This document shows positions 26,557 through 33,924 of a DNA stretch of 64,000 bases, piece after piece; position 1 is the first letter of the stretch, and each line of letters begins with the position of its first letter. Under the pieces are notes generated by a model, which saw only the letters and a list, made by a program, of their open reading frames with translations, was not told the DNA's origin and ran no database searches. The stretch covers positions 148,695 to 212,694 of the forward strand of contig JAMPGZ010000002.1 of NCBI GenBank assembly GCA_023663655.1, in the 5' to 3' direction. Source of the stretch: Lachnospiraceae bacterium (lineage in GTDB: Bacteria; Bacteroidota; Bacteroidia; Bacteroidales; Muribaculaceae). Made by a program: the position numbers and the translations under genes.

Positions 26557-26608
26557 TTCCTCTTGTGCGGGGCATCACATTGTTTTAAATTAGAATCAAC
26601 TATCAATT

Positions 26609-28279
26609 ATGAGCGATCAACTTAAAATTTACTGCAAGAATATCGAGGAGTATATTCCTTTCGTGGGTGGCATGACATTGTCGGATATTTACGAGACGCT
26701 TGCCGACCGCATTCCGTTTAAGCCTATATGCGCGCAGGTCAATAATAAGACCGAGGATATGCAGTTTCCACTCTTCTCGCCCAAGCTGGTGCAGTTCATG
26801 CCTGCCGACTCGCCTTCGGGCAATCGCGTTTATGTGAGGTCGCTCTGTATGATGCTTTATTGTGCCGTCAATCATCTTTATCCCGGTGTGCGTCTTGTCA
26901 TAGAGCATTCGGTGTCGCGTGGCTACTATTGCCGTCTTCACGGAGATATCCATGTTGATGGCGAGGTGGTGAACCGCCTTAAGGAATATATGCGTGAGTT
27001 GGTCGCGAGGGATCTGCGGTTTGAACGCAAGGAGCGTCTCACTAGCGATGTCATAAAGATATTTGAGAAGCAGGGGCTTCATGATAAAGTGAAGCTGTTG
27101 AAGACCACACATGAGCTTTACACGGTCTATTATCGTCTTGACGGACTATGTGACAGCTATTACGGCAATCTTGCACCGTCGACCGGAATGCTGAGCGTGT
27201 TTGACCTTGTGCTTTATAAATCGGGATTCCTGCTCATGGGGCGTGACAGCCTTAACCCTGAGCTTGCCGCTACGCCGATAACTCAGGAAAAGCTGTATCA
27301 GGCTTTCACTGATTATCTTGAGTTCAACAAAGTCATAGGAGTGGACAATGTGGGCGATCTCAACGAAAAGGTGATGAGCAAGGACACCGCCATGCTTATT
27401 AATGTAGCCGAGGCGTTGCATGATAAAAAGATAGGGCGCATCTCTGATGAAATCTCACGACGTTATGCCGAGGGAGGGGCAAGGGTTGTACTTATAGCCG
27501 GTCCTTCATCTTCGGGAAAGACCACATTCACCAAGCGTCTTGCCATACAGTTGATGACCAATCTGCTGGAGCCGCGCATGATCTCCCTTGACGATTATTT
27601 TGTGAACCGGGAAAACACGCCACGCGAGGCTGACGGCGACTATGACTTTGAATCGCTTTATGCTCTTGACCTCGAGCAGTTCAACAAGGATCTGAACGCC
27701 CTTATCGCCGGGGAAGAGATTAATCTTCCCACCTACGATTTTGAACTTGGCAAGCGTGTGTACAAAGGGAGGAAATTGAAACTTAATTCCAACTCGGTTC
27801 TTCTCATCGAGGGTATCCACGGGCTTAATCCGGAGCTTACCTCACACATCGAGGACAAGATGAAATATCTTGTTTATGTGTCGGCGTTGACCACGCTCTC
27901 GATTGATGACCATAACTGGGTTCCGACAACCGACAACCGCCTGTTGAGGCGCATGATCCGTGACTATAAGTATCGCGGAGTGTCGGCAGTCGATACCATA
28001 AAACGCTGGCCGAGTGTGAGACGCGGTGAGGAACGCTGGATTTTCCCCTATCAGGAAAATGCCGACGCGCTGTTCAACTCGTCGTTGATTTTCGAGCTTG
28101 GTGTGATGAAGGATTTCGCTGAGGACATCCTGCGGGGAGTGCCCCACGATGTGCCTGAGTTTGCGGAAGCCGACAGGTTACGCCGTCTCTTGCAATACTT
28201 CATCCCCATCACCGACCGCCTTATTCCCCACACCTCCTTGCTGCGTGAATTCCTCGGCGGCTCCTCGTTCAGGTATTGA
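26609..28279 (+). CDS. Nucleoside (uridine) kinase-like protein with ThrRS-like N-terminal domains
   Basis: A 556-residue protein. The C-terminal half is a uridine kinase/phosphoribulokinase P-loop domain: Walker A VLIAGPSSSGKTTFTKRL near 294-311, then SLDDYFVNRENTPR and the base-binding region YDFESLYALDLEQFN. The N-terminal part looks like a TGS-type domain plus the second additional domain of threonyl-tRNA synthetases (HLYPGVRLVIEHSVSRGYYCRL). This fusion is a known but poorly studied family in Bacteroidetes and Clostridia. The likely reaction is phosphorylation of a nucleoside or a related small molecule with ATP/GTP; the role of the tRNA-synthetase-like part is unknown. Alone between neighbours; no promoter element was found in the 52 bp upstream. 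Confidence 0.85.
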   Translation: MSDQLKIYCKNIEEYIPFVGGMTLSDIYETLADRIPFKPICAQVNNKTEDMQFPLFSPKLVQFMPADSPSGNRVYVRSLCMMLYCAVNHLYPGVRLVIEHSVSRGYYCRLHGDIHVDGEVVNRLKEYMRELVARDLRFERKERLTSDVIKIFEKQGLHDKVKLLKTTHELYTVYYRLDGLCDSYYGNLAPSTGMLSVFDLVLYKSGFLLMGRDSLNPELAATPITQEKLYQAFTDYLEFNKVIGVDNVGDLNEKVMSKDTAMLINVAEALHDKKIGRISDEISRRYAEGGARVVLIAGPSSSGKTTFTKRLAIQLMTNLLEPRMISLDDYFVNRENTPREADGDYDFESLYALDLEQFNKDLNALIAGEEINLPTYDFELGKRVYKGRKLKLNSNSVLLIEGIHGLNPELTSHIEDKMKYLVYVSALTTLSIDDHNWVPTTDNRLLRRMIRDYKYRGVSAVDTIKRWPSVRRGEERWIFPYQENADALFNSSLIFELGVMKDFAEDILRGVPHDVPEFAEADRLRRLLQYFIPITDRLIPHTSLLREFLGGSSFRY

Positions 28280-28327
28280 TATATGGTAATAAATGTAGAT
28301 TTGTATGGGTAAATTACCGCGAAAATA

Positions 28328-28359
28328 TTTGTTATTTCGCAATCGGTGTTGTATATTTG
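28328..28359 (+). promoter_or_regulatory. Promoter of the XRE-S24 / LRR / trmB group
   Basis: TTTG (28328-28331), a 20-base spacer and TATATTTG (28352-28359). The next ATG is at 28395. Confidence 0.75.
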
Positions 28360-28394
28360 CATTGTAACTATATAACATCAGGAATTATCTCAAT

Positions 28395-29081
28395 ATGGAA
28401 TCACAGCCTACATCCACGATACTCGACAGAATACGTCTTTTAATGCAGCGTGACCGACTGACTCAGGCGCAGTTTGCCCGTCGCCTCGGCATCGATCCGT
28501 CCAATGTGTCAAAGTATCTGACCGGGCGTCTTCCGGTGAGCGACTCGTTGATCAACCGCATCATTGTCGATTTCAATGTGTCGAAGGATTGGCTTCGTGA
28601 GGGAAAGGGTGTTCCCTACGAAAAAACTATTCATGCCAAGGCTGTTTCTGCCTCGGGTGTCTGTTCCGATTTTGACTGCGATGGCATTCCGGTGTTTGAC
28701 ATAGATGTTGCCGCCGGGTGCACTGAGATGTCGATGGCTTTCACTCGTGAAAATATGATCGGCAAGCTCAATTTCCCTCACCTCAATCCTGAATGGGTGG
28801 TGGTAAGAGCTAAGGGCGACTCGATGGTGCCGGTGATCAACAATGGCGGCTATGTGGCATTTCTGCCGGTGAGCGACAAGGAGAATATCCTGTGGGGGCA
28901 GATTTACGTGGTCGTGATGGAAAACCGCCGTGTGGTCAAGTATGTGCGCCGCCATGAGAATCCCAATAAGATAATTCTCAAGAGCGCCAATCCGGCATAC
29001 GATGACATTGATATTCCGCTCAATGAGGTCTATGCGCTGTATGTGGTGGAACGAATAATAAACATCCAGGACTGTTTCTGA
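28395..29081 (+). CDS. XRE-family regulator with S24 (LexA/CI-like) peptidase domain
   Basis: A 228-residue regulator. Residues about 8-65 form a helix-turn-helix (RLTQAQFARRLGIDPSNVSKYLTGRLPVS written as separate helices TQAQFARRL and SNVSKYLTG). The C-terminal S24 domain has the catalytic Ser143 in KGDSM and Lys182 in RRVVKYV, so self-cleavage is possible, as in LexA or phage CI. No phage genes are nearby; chromosomal copies like this often act as stress-linked repressors in Bacteroidetes. It overlaps the next gene by one base (TGATG), implying translational coupling with an LRR surface protein. Targets are unknown. Confidence 0.88.
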   Translation: MESQPTSTILDRIRLLMQRDRLTQAQFARRLGIDPSNVSKYLTGRLPVSDSLINRIIVDFNVSKDWLREGKGVPYEKTIHAKAVSASGVCSDFDCDGIPVFDIDVAAGCTEMSMAFTRENMIGKLNFPHLNPEWVVVRAKGDSMVPVINNGGYVAFLPVSDKENILWGQIYVVVMENRRVVKYVRRHENPNKIILKSANPAYDDIDIPLNEVYALYVVERIINIQDCF

Positions 29082-30163
29082 TGGGAATGAAGAGCGCTCT
29101 GTCCGTGCTGATGGCATTGGTTTCAGCAACGTGGGCTTATGCCGACGTGGTGGAGCCATGTGCTTTTATAGGCTCGGACATTGAGTCCTATAATATTCCC
29201 CAGGGTACGGTTTCGGTTGGAGAGGGAGCCTTTGCCGGAAGCTCATTGAAGGAGATTGTAATCCCCGAGGGGGTTGTCAGCATAGACGACTACGCTTTTT
29301 CCGGATGCCGCTCATTGGCTTCGGTCTCATTGCCGTCATCGCTTCGCGTCATTGGAACCGGAGCTTTTGCCGGATGTGAGTCGCTTGAAGATATAAGTGT
29401 GCCCGATGCGGTGGAGATGATAGGGGATAATGCCTTCCGAGGCTCCGGGCTGATGAGTTTTGTGCCCGGATCGGAATCCAAATTACGCTCCATAGGGGCG
29501 ATCTCATTTTACGGATGCGGCAATCTTGCCACGGTTATTTTGCCGTCGAGCCTGCGTTATGTGGGATACGCTGCGTTTATGAAGTGTCACCGTCTTTCGA
29601 CTATAATTCTTCCGGGATACTTGCGGGAGTTGCCCGACTTGCTTTTTGCCGGCGACTCTCTGATAGCTGAAATCAGCATTCCCGGATCTTTGCTCAAAGT
29701 GGGCGATGCGGCGATGGACGGATGCTCCGGGTTGCGACGCATTGATGCCGTTACTCTGGATCGTGTGCCGGAATCGGGCGCTGATGTGTGGCACGGTGTT
29801 CCCGCTGCTGGGGTGAATCTCTATGTGTCGGAATCTGCCGGTCAGGCATTCCGCGCTGACCCTCAGTGGGGCAGTTTTAATGTTATCTCAGGCACGACCG
29901 GTGTTGGGGATGTCATGGCTGATGGCGGTTCATCGTGCGGGCTTTCGGTTGTGGTTTCCGGATCGGCATTTGAGATAAGAGCTTCAGAAAATATAAAATT
30001 ACTAAGAATATATACGATCGATGGGCGGTTGCTGCTCTCTGCGAGCATCGACAAGGCTGAAGCATCGGTGTCGCTCCCTTCCGGAAATGCGGGGGTGCCG
30101 CTGTTTGTCTCGGCATTGCTTGAAAACGGTCAATCGGTCACAACTAAAGTATTATTAAACTGA
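29081..30163 (+). CDS. BspA-like leucine-rich-repeat secreted protein
   Basis: A 360-residue secreted protein. After the signal peptide ([19 protein letters not shown]) come about six BspA/TpLRR repeats with the pattern I-x-x-x-A-F-x-G-C-x-x-L-x-x-I-x-x-P-x-S, for example [20 protein letters not shown] and [18 protein letters not shown]. The last 70 residues ([17 protein letters not shown] ... VTTKVLLN) look like a type A secretion-sorting domain. BspA-type repeats usually mediate binding to host or bacterial surface proteins. It starts on the last base of the XRE-S24 stop codon and its own stop overlaps the trmB start in the same way. Confidence 0.82.
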   Translation: MGMKSALSVLMALVSATWAYADVVEPCAFIGSDIESYNIPQGTVSVGEGAFAGSSLKEIVIPEGVVSIDDYAFSGCRSLASVSLPSSLRVIGTGAFAGCESLEDISVPDAVEMIGDNAFRGSGLMSFVPGSESKLRSIGAISFYGCGNLATVILPSSLRYVGYAAFMKCHRLSTIILPGYLRELPDLLFAGDSLIAEISIPGSLLKVGDAAMDGCSGLRRIDAVTLDRVPESGADVWHGVPAAGVNLYVSESAGQAFRADPQWGSFNVISGTTGVGDVMADGGSSCGLSVVVSGSAFEIRASENIKLLRIYTIDGRLLLSASIDKAEASVSLPSGNAGVPLFVSALLENGQSVTTKVLLN

Positions 30164-30957
30164 TGGGAAAAAACAAGCTTAAAAAGTTTGGAGAGATGGA
30201 GCGGATGGAGTGCGTGTTTCAATATCCGTTCAAGATTCTTCAGGAATCGGGGTTTCCGATGAAAGGATTGTGGGGTCGCGAATATTTCCACAATGATAAT
30301 CCGATTGTGCTTGAGCTGGGATGCGGCAAAGGCGAGTACACGGTGGGGCTTGCCGAAAAATTCCCCGATAAGAACTTCATTGGCATTGACATAAAAGGCG
30401 CGCGTATGTGGACCGGAGCGCGTGAGGTGGAGGAGCGTTCCATACCCAACGCCGCTTTCCTCCGCACCAACATTGAGCTGTTGCCTTATTTCTTCGCTCC
30501 CGGCGAGGTGAGCGAGATATGGATCACTTTCCCTGACCCGCAGATGAAGAAAGTGAACAAAAGGCTCACCGGCACCCGCTTCATGGAGCTTTACCGCCGT
30601 GTGCTGAAGCCAGGAGGCATCATCCACCTGAAGAGCGACAGCCCTTTCCTGTACACTTATACCAAGATAATGGCCGAGCATAATCATCTGCCTGTTGTCA
30701 CCGATACCGATGACTTGTATCACAATTATCCGGGGCTTGATGATATATTGAACATACGCACTTTCTATGAGCAGCAGTGGCTTGACCGTGGGCTGACCAT
30801 AAAATACATCTCATGGCGTCTTGACCATGACACGCCGCTTTCCGAGCCTCAGGTTGAGATTGAGCCTGACACCTACCGCAGTTTTTCGCGCGGCGAGTTG
30901 CAGTGTCCCCATCTCTGCGCCCCCAAAGTGCGTTATCTTAACAGTGAATCAAACTAA
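30163..30957 (+). CDS. trmB: tRNA (guanine-N7-)-methyltransferase
   Basis: A 264-residue SAM-dependent enzyme that makes m7G46 in tRNA. SAM-binding motif [19 protein letters not shown] near 47-65, acidic motif [11 protein letters not shown], and the family signature [15 protein letters not shown], matching TrmB. Its start overlaps the stop of the LRR gene (TGATG), an odd partner for a housekeeping tRNA modification enzyme, and the ApbC gene follows after 16 bp. Confidence 0.93.
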   Translation: MGKNKLKKFGEMERMECVFQYPFKILQESGFPMKGLWGREYFHNDNPIVLELGCGKGEYTVGLAEKFPDKNFIGIDIKGARMWTGAREVEERSIPNAAFLRTNIELLPYFFAPGEVSEIWITFPDPQMKKVNKRLTGTRFMELYRRVLKPGGIIHLKSDSPFLYTYTKIMAEHNHLPVVTDTDDLYHNYPGLDDILNIRTFYEQQWLDRGLTIKYISWRLDHDTPLSEPQVEIEPDTYRSFSRGELQCPHLCAPKVRYLNSESN

Positions 30958-30973
30958 CAAAAATATTATATCA

Positions 30974-32083
30974 ATGGAAACTTTATATCCAAAACTTATC
31001 ATGGACGCTCTTGCCAACGTGCGTTATCCCGGCAATGGCAAGAACATCGTGGAGCTTGGCATGGTTGAGGACGACATCCGCATCGACGGCAACAAGGTGA
31101 GCTTCTCGCTCATTTTCGACCGCCCCACCGATCCGTTTGTCAAGTCGCTCGTCAAAGCTGCCGAGACAGCGATCAACACCTACATCTCTCCTGAGGTGGA
31201 GGTAAAGGGGAATGTTGCCGTTAAATTCCGCAATGCCAATCCTGCTCCGGCAAAGGAGAATCCGCTTCCCGGTGTTAGGAACATCATCGGCGTGTCATCA
31301 GGCAAAGGTGGTGTGGGAAAATCCACAGTGGCAAGCAATCTTGCCGTGGCGTTGGCGCGTCAAGGTTATAAAGTGGGATTGCTTGACGCGGATATTTTCG
31401 GTCCGTCAGTTCCGAAGATGTTTGGCGTGGAGGATGCTCCCATCTATATGGAAAATGTGGACGGACGCGACATGATCGTTCCGGTTGAGAAATATGGCGT
31501 GAAACTGTTGTCGATCGGTTTTCTCGTCGATCGCAATTCTCCTGTGCTGTGGCGTGGAGCAATGGCGTCACGGGCGTTGAATCAGCTCATAACTGAGGCT
31601 AACTGGGGCGAGCTCGACTATTTCCTCATTGATATGCCTCCCGGCACGAGCGACATCCACCTCACACTCGTGCAGACCCTCGGCGTGACCGGTGTGGTGA
31701 TTGTGAGCACTCCGCAGGAGGTGGCGCTTGCCGATGCACGCAAGGGTGTCGCAATGTTTACCGATGAGAAAGTGAATGTACCTGTGCTCGGCATCGTCGA
31801 GAATATGGCGTGGTTCACTCCTGCCGCACATCCCGATGAAAGATACTATCTGTTTGGCAAAGACGGCGCTGTGCGTCTCGCTCAGGAACTTGGCGTGAAA
31901 GTGCTTGCCCAGATTCCTATCGTTGGAACTATCTGTGAAGGCGGAGATGCCGGAGCGCCCATCGCATTGCAGGATTCCATAACCGGTGAGGCGTTTGGCG
32001 AACTTGCTCGCAGCGTGGTCGACGCGATAGACGAGCGCAACAGCTCGCTGCCACCCACATCCAAAGTCGAGACCCACGGATAA
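30974..32083 (+). CDS. apbC: ApbC/Mrp-family Fe-S cluster carrier P-loop ATPase
   Basis: A 369-residue protein: N-terminal MIP18/DUF59-like domain (about 1-95), then the ParA/MinD-like ATPase with deviant Walker A SSGKGGVGKSTVASNLA, switch region GLLDADIFGPSVPKMFG, and YFLIDMPPGTSDIHLTL. Mrp proteins carry Fe-S clusters to apoproteins. The usual C-terminal CxxC pair is not evident; the protein has few Cys, including one in TICEGGD, so the cluster-binding mode may differ. The start is set at METLYPKLIM because the open frame upstream overlaps trmB and reads as random sequence. Probably cotranscribed with trmB. Confidence 0.9.
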   Translation: METLYPKLIMDALANVRYPGNGKNIVELGMVEDDIRIDGNKVSFSLIFDRPTDPFVKSLVKAAETAINTYISPEVEVKGNVAVKFRNANPAPAKENPLPGVRNIIGVSSGKGGVGKSTVASNLAVALARQGYKVGLLDADIFGPSVPKMFGVEDAPIYMENVDGRDMIVPVEKYGVKLLSIGFLVDRNSPVLWRGAMASRALNQLITEANWGELDYFLIDMPPGTSDIHLTLVQTLGVTGVVIVSTPQEVALADARKGVAMFTDEKVNVPVLGIVENMAWFTPAAHPDERYYLFGKDGAVRLAQELGVKVLAQIPIVGTICEGGDAGAPIALQDSITGEAFGELARSVVDAIDERNSSLPPTSKVETHG

Positions 32084-32103
32084 CCACCATCCATAGAATG
32101 TAT

Positions 32104-32136
32104 ATCGAGGCTGTGCTTTTTTGGCACAGCCTCGAT
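32104..32136 (+). terminator. Hairpin after apbC, probable terminator
   Basis: A perfect 13-bp inverted repeat: ATCGAGGCTGTGC (32104-32116) / GCACAGCCTCGAT (32124-32136) with a T6-G loop. The T-run is in the loop, not after the stem, so it may also be a transcript-stabilising hairpin. Confidence 0.6.
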
Positions 32137-32302
32137 TGTGTATCGGATATTATTCCTGTCCGGCAAAATGTGGAATAACTATATATATAGTTCACGCATA
32201 TAGGAATTGCATCAACTATTCTGAAAGATGATTTATTGCCTTAATTATTCTCTTGATTTTACCGACCACCAATGGTTTTAATCATAATCAGGAGTGTGCG
32301 GT

Positions 32303-33394
32303 TTAATCCACAGGCTGCATTTTAAACAGAATTAATGCGTAATCATCGTCCTCGTTTTCGGGAGTTTGTCGTGTGATGAAATTGTCTTCACACGTTCCGA
32401 GAGCGCCGATGATGCAGCGTTTGAAATTTTCGTTGGAATAGTCGCCAAATGATAATGTCGCGACTTCATTGGTTTTCCTGTCTATGAAGAGATGAGTCAG
32501 AGGGTGTGTCTGTAGACTCATGTATATATACGATGGCGTGAAATATATGTTGGTTATATCCAATACAATATCGTTTTTCTCGATATGGGAAATTTTAGAT
32601 TCCTCATTACTCTCATTTCTTCTTAATTTTTTAGAGATGAGATTTTCAATCTGCTCATTGTTAGGGAGTCTTGATGATTTCACTGTCAACACTTGTTTCA
32701 AGCTGTCGCCATCAAGTGAATAAATGGCATCGGAGAAACGATTGTAATATATCAAGTCATTTCCTGATCTGTAGAAACGAAATGGATTGAGCCGAGTCAA
32801 TTGATCCTCACCATTATGGTCATATTTCATTATTGCCTTTAGCTCAGGATCTTCTTTGCCGAATTTGCCTAACTTAATATGATTGCCGCTCTGTACTATG
32901 CATCTTTCGGCAAAAAGGTTCTCTTTATTGGCTACTCCTAAATCGAGAATGAGATTTTTAGTCGGGATTGAGAACTTGAAGTCAAAATTATCCACATCAT
33001 AAGCATTGACTTTCCGTCCATGGCTGTCAAGAACATAGAGAAGCCCCTCATCGGTAACATCAAATGTCTGTATAGCAACATATTCACCGGGACCGGGACC
33101 GATGGCGGCAAGTTTGTTCTTTAAAGTGCCGTCTTTATCAAATTGCCATATCAGATTCTGACGTCGGTCATGAACATAAAACCGATTATCCATGTATATG
33201 ATTTTGCCGATAGACCCGATTACATCCTCGCCCTCCAGTTTCAAGGGAATTCTTTTTACAAATTCATATCTTACCTTTTTTGTCGGTTCGTCTACTGAAA
33301 TTGTCGTTGTGCCGGCAAATGAAGATCGGTCGCTCTTAGAGGAGCATGATGCCATTAACAGCATCGTGATGATTACTATAAATATATTTTTCAT
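32303..33394 (-). CDS. 6-bladed beta-propeller lipoprotein
   Basis: A 363-residue lipoprotein, signal peptide with lipobox MASC followed by SSKSDRSS (no acidic export signal). Internal repeats such as LIWQFDKDGTLKNKLAAIGPGPGEYVAIQTFDVTDEG match the 6-bladed propeller family common in Bacteroidales gut species, often many paralogues per genome, function unknown. The gene is visibly richer in A and T than its neighbours, is the only minus-strand gene in a 39-kb plus-strand stretch, and lies next to palindromic DNA, all of which suggest later acquisition. A complete promoter lies upstream at 33462-33494. Confidence 0.78.
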   Translation of the reverse strand: MKNIFIVIITMLLMASCSSKSDRSSFAGTTTISVDEPTKKVRYEFVKRIPLKLEGEDVIGSIGKIIYMDNRFYVHDRRQNLIWQFDKDGTLKNKLAAIGPGPGEYVAIQTFDVTDEGLLYVLDSHGRKVNAYDVDNFDFKFSIPTKNLILDLGVANKENLFAERCIVQSGNHIKLGKFGKEDPELKAIMKYDHNGEDQLTRLNPFRFYRSGNDLIYYNRFSDAIYSLDGDSLKQVLTVKSSRLPNNEQIENLISKKLRRNESNEESKISHIEKNDIVLDITNIYFTPSYIYMSLQTHPLTHLFIDRKTNEVATLSFGDYSNENFKRCIIGALGTCEDNFITRQTPENEDDDYALILFKMQPVD

Positions 33395-33461
33395 GCGGTT
33401 AGTGATAATTCAAAGTTGTTGCTCGCCATCTCCCTATATGCGTGTGTAATGGTTTAATTAG

Positions 33462-33494
33462 CAAATGTAAGGAATTGTTGTTGTACAATGCAAA
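33462..33494 (-). promoter_or_regulatory. Promoter of the beta-propeller lipoprotein gene
   Basis: On the minus strand TTTG (33491-33494), a 21-base spacer and TACATTTG (33462-33469). Leader about 60 bases. Confidence 0.65.
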
Positions 33495-33507
33495 TATTTT
33501 AGTTCGG

Positions 33508-33540
33508 AAAAAGTACGGAATTTTATTTCCGTACTTTTTT
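33508..33540. terminator. Orphan bidirectional terminator-like hairpin
   Basis: AAAAAGTACGGAA (33508-33520) pairs perfectly with TTCCGTACTTTTT (33527-33539), A-run before and T-run after, so it could stop transcripts on either strand. It lies between divergent genes with no coding sequence that should end here. Confidence 0.55.
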
Positions 33541-33566
33541 GCTCTTTTTCCGCATCGACAGCGATT

Positions 33567-33574
33567 TATATTTG
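33567..33574 (+). promoter_or_regulatory. Possible orphan -7 element in the 33.4-33.9 kb gap
   Basis: TATATTTG fits TAnnTTTG but no open frame follows before the TonB receptor promoter; a transcript from here would cross the 26-bp inverted repeat. May be chance in AT-rich DNA. Confidence 0.25.
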
Positions 33575-33669
33575 AAACTATTAAGTATGTGATAATCAGG
33601 TAAGATTATTTATATTTAATTAATATTTTCCTGACGGTTATTGAAATTAGCTATGACAGCATGAATGCC

Positions 33670-33767
33670 GTAGGGTTCGCCACCTGTGGCGACCTCATGC
33701 CGGCAATCTCACAAGCATTTTCCGTAAGTGCATAGTGTCTTAGGTCGCCACAGGTGGCGAACCCTAC
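33670..33767. repeat. 26-bp perfect inverted repeat (REP/BIME-like palindrome pair)
   Basis: Arms at 33670-33695 and 33742-33767 are exact reverse complements, separated by 46 bp. Each arm begins GTAGGGTTCGCCAC and contains a smaller palindrome GCCACCTGTGGC, so the DNA can fold at two scales. The rest of the 530-bp gap (33395-33924) holds only the promoters and the orphan hairpin listed separately. No transposase is near; the shape recalls REP pairs mobilised by REP-associated transposases elsewhere, which is inference. Confidence 0.8.
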
Positions 33768-33892
33768 AAGCCATTGCCGCACACTTTTCTTCTCCGAATG
33801 AGATTGTCGTAAAGAGGGCAGAGGGGAGCCGGAATGGTATTAATGTTAAATAAAACGGTATTTTTGGTCATGTGGCTGTAGGGTATTTTTCA

Positions 33893-33900
33893 TAAATTTG
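33893..33900 (+). promoter_or_regulatory. -7 promoter element of the TonB-dependent receptor gene
   Basis: TAAATTTG fits TAnnTTTG, 25 bp before the ATG at 33925; the leader would be under 20 bases. Confidence 0.55.
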
Positions 33901-33924
33901 CATGAGAAATCGAATAAGTGCATT

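Noticed and set aside
28395..29081. Prophage repressor
   Set aside because: The XRE-S24 protein resembles CI/LexA but no integrase, structural or lysis genes are in the window; neighbours are chromosomal.
30821..30973. N-terminal extension of ApbC overlapping trmB
   Set aside because: The extra residues are low-quality Arg/Ser-rich sequence in a shadow frame of trmB; the family start is at 30974.
33395..33924. Insertion sequence remnant
   Set aside because: There is an inverted repeat but no transposase fragment, and no flanking target duplication could be identified.
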